From Actinomycetes bacterium (GTDB lineage: Bacteria; Actinomycetota; Actinomycetes; Mycobacteriales; Mycobacteriaceae): 10,183 nt of DNA. Below the pieces are notes generated by a model. That model was not told the DNA's origin. It saw only the letters and a list, made by a program, of their open reading frames with translations, and made no database searches. The translations under genes were made by a program, and so were the position numbers. The stretch is from the NCBI GenBank assembly GCA_023416315.1, contig JAEZIA010000141.1, positions 1 through 10,183 on the forward strand. The letters are read 5' to 3'. This document shows positions 6,087 to 10,183 of this stretch, one piece after another (position 1 is the stretch's first letter; each line of letters starts with the position of its first letter).

Positions 6087-7607
6087 ATGAGCACAACCAT
6101 CCAGCACTTCATCGACGGACAGCGCAGCAACTTGTCCAGCACGCGCACCGTCGACGTCTTCAACCCCAGCACCGGCGAGGTGCAGGCCCAAGTGCTGTTG
6201 GCCTCCAAGGCCGACGTCGACACCGCGGTGGCCTCCGCGGTCGAAGCGCAGAAGGAATGGGCCGCCTGGAACCCGCAGCGCCGGGCCCGTGTGCTGATGA
6301 AGTTCATCGAGCTGGTCAACGCCAACACCGACGAGCTCGCCGAACTGCTGTCGATCGAGCACGGCAAAACCGTCGCCGACTCCAAGGGCGACATCCAGCG
6401 CGGCATCGAGGTCATCGAGTTCGCGATCGGCATCCCGCACCTGCTCAAGGGTGAGTTCACCGAGGGCGCCGGCGGCGGCATCGACGTGTACTCGATCCGC
6501 CAGCCGCTCGGCGTCGTCGCCGGGATCACCCCGTTCAACTTCCCGGCGATGATCCCGCTGTGGAAGGCCGGCCCGGCCCTTGCCTGCGGCAACGCGTTCA
6601 TCCTCAAGCCCTCCGAGCGCGACCCCTCGGTGCCGGTCCGCCTGGCCGAATTGTTCCTCGAAGCCGGCCTTCCTGCCGGCGTGTTCCAGGTGGTGCAGGG
6701 CGACAAGGAAGCCGTCGACGCCATCCTCGAACACCCCGACATCAAGGCCGTCGGCTTCGTCGGCAGCTCCGACATCGCGCAGTACATCTATGCCACCGCC
6801 GCGGCCAACGGCAAACGCTCGCAGTGCTTCGGCGGCGCCAAGAACCACATGATCGTGATGCCGGACGCCGACCTCGACCAGGCCGTCGACGCCCTCATCG
6901 GCGCCGGCTACGGCAGCGCCGGTGAGCGCTGCATGGCCATCAGCGTCGCGGTGCCCGTCGGCGAAGAGACCGCAAACCGGTTGCGCGGCAGGCTCGTCGA
7001 GCGGATCAACGAGCTGCGCGTCGGGCACAGCCTGGACCCGAAGGCCGACTACGGCCCACTGGTCACCGCCGCCGCGCTGCAGCGGGTCCGCGACTACATC
7101 GACGCCGGCGTCGCGGCGGGAGCCGAGATCGTCGTCGACGGTCGCGAGAAGGCCAGCGACGAGCTGACTTTCGACGAAGCCGACCTGTCGGGCGGGTTCT
7201 TCATCGGCCCCACCCTGTTCGATCACGTCACCACCGACATGTCGATCTACACCGACGAGATCTTCGGGCCCGTGCTGTGCATCGTGCGCGCCCACGACTA
7301 CGAAGAGGCGCTGCGGCTGCCCACCGAGCACGAGTACGGCAATGGCGTGGCGGTGTTCACCCGCGACGGCGACACCGCCCGTGACTTCGTCTCCCGGGTT
7401 CAGGTCGGCATGGTCGGCGTCAACGTGCCGATCCCGGTTCCGGTGTCTTACCACACCTTCGGTGGCTGGAAGCGCTCCGGATTCGGCGACCTCAACCAGC
7501 ACGGGCCGCACTCGATCCTGTTCTACACCAAGACCAAGACCGTCACCGAGCGGTGGCCGTCGGGTATCAAGGACGGCGCCGAGTTCGTCATCCCGACAAT
7601 GAAATGA
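6087..7607 (+). CDS. mmsA: Methylmalonate-semialdehyde dehydrogenase (CoA-acylating) MmsA
   Basis: This 506-residue aldehyde dehydrogenase superfamily member is of typical MmsA length. It oxidises methylmalonate semialdehyde (and malonate semialdehyde) with NAD and CoA to propionyl-CoA (or acetyl-CoA) and CO2, the last step of valine breakdown. Visible marks: P149-F-N151-F-P with the oxyanion Asn, the cofactor region K174-P-S-E177, F224-V-G-S, the MmsA-specific G249-G-A-K-N-H, catalytic C282 in G-E-R-C-M-A-I-S, and E391-I-F-G-P. The general-base Glu of hydrolytic ALDHs is absent (C247 lies there), as expected for an enzyme that uses CoA instead of water. The start ATG 6087 follows AAGGGG (6076-6081) by five bases. 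It is the first gene of the operon, and its stop overlaps the fadE9 start (ATGA, 7604-7607). Confidence 0.95.
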   Translation: MSTTIQHFIDGQRSNLSSTRTVDVFNPSTGEVQAQVLLASKADVDTAVASAVEAQKEWAAWNPQRRARVLMKFIELVNANTDELAELLSIEHGKTVADSKGDIQRGIEVIEFAIGIPHLLKGEFTEGAGGGIDVYSIRQPLGVVAGITPFNFPAMIPLWKAGPALACGNAFILKPSERDPSVPVRLAELFLEAGLPAGVFQVVQGDKEAVDAILEHPDIKAVGFVGSSDIAQYIYATAAANGKRSQCFGGAKNHMIVMPDADLDQAVDALIGAGYGSAGERCMAISVAVPVGEETANRLRGRLVERINELRVGHSLDPKADYGPLVTAAALQRVRDYIDAGVAAGAEIVVDGREKASDELTFDEADLSGGFFIGPTLFDHVTTDMSIYTDEIFGPVLCIVRAHDYEEALRLPTEHEYGNGVAVFTRDGDTARDFVSRVQVGMVGVNVPIPVPVSYHTFGGWKRSGFGDLNQHGPHSILFYTKTKTVTERWPSGIKDGAEFVIPTMK

Positions 7608-8791
7608 ACTTCCTGACGCTCGACGACGACGAACGCGTGATCGCCGAAACGGCGGCCGCGTTCGCCGCCAAACGCCTTGCGCCGCATGCCTTGGAGTGGG
7701 ACCACTCCAAGGAGTTCCCGGTGGACGTGCTGCGGGCGGCCGCCGAACTGGGGATGGCCGCCATCTACTGCGCCGAGGACGTCGGCGGCAGCGGGTTGCG
7801 ACGCCTGGACGCGGTGCGGATCTTCGAGCAGCTCTCGGCCGCCGATCCCGCGCTGGCGGCGTTCCTGTCGATCCACAACATGTGTGCGTGGATGGTCGAC
7901 ACGTACGGTACCGACGACCAACGCAAGTCGTGGATCCCCCGGCTGGCGTCGATGGAGGCCATCGCCAGCTACTGCCTCACCGAGCCCGGCGCCGGTTCGG
8001 ATGCCTCCGCATTGCGCACCAAGGCCGTCCGCGACGGTGACAGCTACGTGCTCGACGGCGTCAAGCAGTTCATTTCCGGCGCAGGCAGCTCCGATGTGTA
8101 CGTCGTGATGGCCCGCACCGGCGCCGACGGCCCACGCGGCATCTCGGCGTTCATCATCGAAAAGGACACGCCCGGGCTGAGTTTCGGTGCCCAGGAAGAG
8201 AAGATGGGCTGGAACGTGCAGCCCACCGCCCAGGTGATCCTCGAAGGTGTGCGGGTGCCGAGCTCGGCGATGCTCGGCGGCGCCGAAGGTGAAGGCACCG
8301 GTTTCGCGATCGCCATGAACGGCCTCAACGGCGGGCGGCTCAACATCGCGGCGTGCTCACTGGGCGGCGCGCAAGCCGCCTACGAGAAGGCGGCAGGCTA
8401 TCTCGCCGACCGCCAAGCCTTCGGCGGTGCGCTGCTCGACGAGCCGACCATCCGGTTCACGTTGGCCGACATGGCCACCGCCCTGGAGACCTCTCGGCTG
8501 ATGTTGTGGCGCGCCGCGATCGCGCTGGACAACGGCGAGCCGGACAAGGTGGCGCTGTGCGCGATGGCCAAACGCTATGTCACCGACGCCTGCTTCGGGG
8601 TGGCCGACCAGGCACTGCAATTGCACGGCGGCTATGGCTATCTGCGGGAGTACGGGCTGGAGAAGATCGTTCGCGATCTGCGGGTGCACCGAATCCTGGA
8701 GGGCACCAACGAAATCATGCGCGTGGTCATCGGGCGGGCTGAAGCCGCCCGAGCACGCGCAACGGCAAGAGGCAAAGGAGCCTGCACATGA
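7604..8791 (+). CDS. fadE9: Acyl-CoA dehydrogenase FadE9 (probable isobutyryl-CoA dehydrogenase)
   Basis: This 395-residue FAD enzyme has the acyl-CoA dehydrogenase layout: an N-terminal helical domain, a middle beta domain with C124-L-T-E-P-G-A-G-S-D for flavin and substrate contacts, and a C-terminal helical domain. That domain contains R270-Q-A-F-G-G, Q339-L-H-G-G-Y-G-Y and the catalytic base E366 in I-L-E-G-T-N-E-I. The E-G-T position is that of the short/medium-chain and isobutyryl-CoA members, not the shifted Glu of isovaleryl-CoA dehydrogenase. Between mmsA and mmsB the likely reaction is isobutyryl-CoA to methacrylyl-CoA in valine degradation, passing electrons to ETF. ATG 7604 inside the mmsA stop is preferred. 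An upstream in-frame start at 7553 would add 17 basic, non-family residues. The exact chain specificity is inferred from context. Confidence 0.93.
   Translation: MNFLTLDDDERVIAETAAAFAAKRLAPHALEWDHSKEFPVDVLRAAAELGMAAIYCAEDVGGSGLRRLDAVRIFEQLSAADPALAAFLSIHNMCAWMVDTYGTDDQRKSWIPRLASMEAIASYCLTEPGAGSDASALRTKAVRDGDSYVLDGVKQFISGAGSSDVYVVMARTGADGPRGISAFIIEKDTPGLSFGAQEEKMGWNVQPTAQVILEGVRVPSSAMLGGAEGEGTGFAIAMNGLNGGRLNIAACSLGGAQAAYEKAAGYLADRQAFGGALLDEPTIRFTLADMATALETSRLMLWRAAIALDNGEPDKVALCAMAKRYVTDACFGVADQALQLHGGYGYLREYGLEKIVRDLRVHRILEGTNEIMRVVIGRAEAARARATARGKGACT
8774..8780 (+). promoter_or_regulatory. Ribosome binding site for mmsB inside fadE9
   Basis: AAAGGAG lies seven bases before the mmsB ATG at 8788. 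It gives mmsB its own strong initiation signal although the start also overlaps the fadE9 stop. Confidence 0.7.
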
Positions 8792-9657
8792 CGACGATCG
8801 CGTTCCTCGGACTGGGCCACATGGGTGGGCCGATGGCAGCCAACCTGGTCAACGCCGGCTACACCGTGCGCGGCTTCGACCCGGTGCCCGACTTGCGGGC
8901 GGCCGCCGAGCAGAAGGGCGCGACGGTGTTCGACGCCGGTGCCGCAGCGGTGGCCGAGGCGGACGTCGTCATCACCTCACTGCCCAACGGCGCGATCGTG
9001 AAATCCTGCTACGCCGAAGCGCTTCCGGCGGCCAAGCCCGGCACACTGTTCATCGACACCTCGACGATCTCGGTCGCCGACGCCCGCGAGGTCAACGCCC
9101 AGGCGTCCGCGGCGGGCATGGCACAGCTCGACGCCCCGGTCTCCGGTGGCATCAAGGGCGCGACCGCGGGCACGTTGGCATTCATGGTCGGCGGCGAGGC
9201 CGACGCGCTGGACAAGGCCCGTGCGGTCCTGGATCCCATGGCGAGCAAGGTGATTCACTGCGGAGCTTCCGGCGCCGGCCAGGCCGCCAAGTTGTGCAAC
9301 AACATGGTGCTGGCCGTGCAGCAGATCGCCGTGGGTGAGGCGTTCGTGCTGGCCGAGAAGCTCGGCCTCTCGGCACAGTCCCTGTTCGACGTGATCACCG
9401 GCGCCACCGGCAACTGCTGGGCTGTGCACACCAATTGCCCTGTGCCCGGCCCGGTTTCGACCTCCCCCGCCAACAACGACTTCAAGCCGGGGTTCGCCAC
9501 CGCGCTGATGAACAAGGATCTCGGTCTGGCCATGGATGCGGTGTCCTCGACCGGCGCGACCGCCCCGCTGGGCAGCCACGCCGCCGAGATCTACGCCAAG
9601 TTCGCGCTAGAGCACGCCGACCTCGACTTCAGCGCGATCATCGAGACCCTGCGCTAG
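8788..9657 (+). CDS. mmsB: 3-Hydroxyisobutyrate dehydrogenase MmsB
   Basis: This 289-residue beta-hydroxyacid dehydrogenase oxidises 3-hydroxyisobutyrate to methylmalonate semialdehyde with NAD, supplying the substrate of MmsA. The N-terminal Rossmann domain starts with the dinucleotide loop G8-L-G-H-M-G-G-P-M-A, with D31 at the end of the second strand favouring NAD over NADP. The substrate-binding signature D115-A-P-V-S-G-G-I-K-G and the T128-L-A-F-M-V-G-G strand follow. The catalytic Lys is K168 in G-A-G-Q-A-A-K-L-C-N-N, and the C-terminal helical domain has F232-K-P-G-F..L-M-N-K-D. Length is normal for the family (about 290). The ATG overlaps the fadE9 stop (ATGA, 8788-8791). Its own stop TAG (9655-9657) overlaps the stop of the convergent MarR gene. 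Confidence 0.95.
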   Translation: MTTIAFLGLGHMGGPMAANLVNAGYTVRGFDPVPDLRAAAEQKGATVFDAGAAAVAEADVVITSLPNGAIVKSCYAEALPAAKPGTLFIDTSTISVADAREVNAQASAAGMAQLDAPVSGGIKGATAGTLAFMVGGEADALDKARAVLDPMASKVIHCGASGAGQAAKLCNNMVLAVQQIAVGEAFVLAEKLGLSAQSLFDVITGATGNCWAVHTNCPVPGPVSTSPANNDFKPGFATALMNKDLGLAMDAVSSTGATAPLGSHAAEIYAKFALEHADLDFSAIIETLR

Positions 9658-10175
9658 AAGTCGCCCGCGTGGTGGCGCAGCGTTTCGATCGACGCCACCA
9701 GCGCACGGGCTTCCGGCGCCGCCATCCCGATATCGGCGAACACCTGCTCGTTGAGTGTGGCGGTGGCGTCCTCAACCGTCGACCGGCCCAGTTCAGTGAT
9801 CTCCACCAGCGTGGTGCGCCCGTCGGTGGGATGCGGCACCCGCTTGACCAGTCCGTCGGCCTCCAACCGCCGGATGGCGTGCGTGACACTGGTGACGTGC
9901 ACCTGCAGCCGGTCGGAAGCCTTGGTGATCGGTAGCGCGCCGGTACGACTGAACGCCAGCAGCCGCAACAGCTCGAACCGCGAAAAGCTCAGATCGTAAG
10001 GGCGCAGCGCGGTCTCCACTCGGGCCAGCAGAATCTGGTGGGCCCGCATCACCGAGGTCACCGCGACCATGCCGTCGGCGACATCACCCCACCCGGCGCG
10101 CTCCCAATTGCGCCGCGCCGCGGCGATCGGGTCCGGCTTCGAAGACGGAATTGATTCGGGCATCCGCCCATTCAT
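9654..10175 (-). CDS. MarR-family transcriptional regulator
   Basis: This 173-residue predicted winged-helix regulator has a long helical N-terminus, A45-H-Q-I-L-L-A-R-V-E (dimer and linker helices), and F64-S-R-F-E-L-L-R-L-L leading into the DNA-binding domain. The recognition part is I83-T-K-A-S-D-R-L..V-T-S-V-T-H-A-I-R-R-L-E-A-D-G-L-V. It is followed by a wing with the family mark D118-G-R and then I126-T-E-L-G-R. MarR proteins bind DNA as dimers and often release it on binding small phenolic or acyl ligands. ATG 10175 is used here; ATG 10163 (residue 5) is an alternative, and the ribosome site lies at the window edge. The gene is tail-to-tail with mmsB, both stops sharing CTAG (9654-9657). 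Its target is unknown: its own promoter region just outside the window is likely, the mmsA operator possible. Confidence 0.92.
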   Translation of the reverse strand: MNGRMPESIPSSKPDPIAAARRNWERAGWGDVADGMVAVTSVMRAHQILLARVETALRPYDLSFSRFELLRLLAFSRTGALPITKASDRLQVHVTSVTHAIRRLEADGLVKRVPHPTDGRTTLVEITELGRSTVEDATATLNEQVFADIGMAAPEARALVASIETLRHHAGDF

Positions 10176-10183
10176 ACCGCATT

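Noticed and set aside
6664..6681. GCCGGC-N6-GCCGGC inverted repeat inside mmsA
   Set aside because: Short GC hairpins of this kind are frequent by chance in coding DNA of this composition.
6051..7511. 486-residue minus-strand frame opposite mmsA
   Set aside because: It is an antisense shadow with biased composition and no motif. MmsA on the plus strand has all catalytic residues.
7553..7603. 17-residue extension of FadE9 into mmsA
   Set aside because: It is basic and unlike the family. The ATGA overlap at 7604 repeats the pattern of the other operon junctions.
1..10183. Mobile elements, phage genes, CRISPR arrays, defence or biosynthetic clusters
   Set aside because: No transposase, integrase, spaced direct repeats, or terminal inverted repeats with target duplications were seen. 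The tRNA has no integrase or att-like duplication near it.

Overview
The window is ordinary high-GC actinobacterial chromosome, most likely from a Mycobacterium/Mycolicibacterium-type organism. The grounds are the GC-rich codon use, GTG starts, a FadE9-type acyl-CoA dehydrogenase between mmsA and mmsB, and TANNNT-like -10 boxes. This is judged from gene content and style, not from a database match. I see no mobile element, phage, CRISPR array, rRNA or toxin-antitoxin module, and no convincing new multi-gene system. The points worth a second look are regulatory sites and one tRNA.

Left part (1-1380): a lipoprotein gene on the minus strand enters at position 181 and leaves the window at base 1. 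Behind it, also on the minus strand, is a tRNA with anticodon UAA (Leu) that has an unusually short variable loop. A GNAT-like acetyltransferase gene runs the other way and ends at a GC-rich hairpin shared with the next, convergent gene.

Middle part (1387-5145): a C4-dicarboxylate uptake module. dctA (DAACS-family symporter, minus strand) is divergent from a CitA/DcuS-type sensor kinase and its CitB/DcuR-type response regulator, which overlap by ATGA. The sensor keeps the Arg/His/Arg dicarboxylate-binding signature of DcuS. The 107-bp gap between dctA and the kinase holds a near-consensus CRP/cAMP site. The natural reading is that extracellular succinate, fumarate or malate is sensed by the two-component pair, which switches on dctA, with carbon status added through CRP. 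The regulator gene ends at a large hairpin that fills the space to a convergent short-chain dehydrogenase gene.

Right part (5143-10183): the SDR gene is divergent from a valine-catabolic operon mmsA-fadE9-mmsB, whose genes overlap by ATGA at both junctions. FadE9 would oxidise isobutyryl-CoA, MmsB 3-hydroxyisobutyrate, and MmsA methylmalonate semialdehyde to propionyl-CoA. The hydratase and thioester hydrolase steps in between are not encoded here. A perfect 18-bp palindrome sits on the probable -10 box of this operon and is a strong operator candidate. The last gene is a MarR-family regulator on the minus strand whose stop codon overlaps that of mmsB. Dicarboxylate uptake and valine breakdown both feed the TCA cycle (valine through propionyl-CoA), but nothing in the sequence shows joint control.
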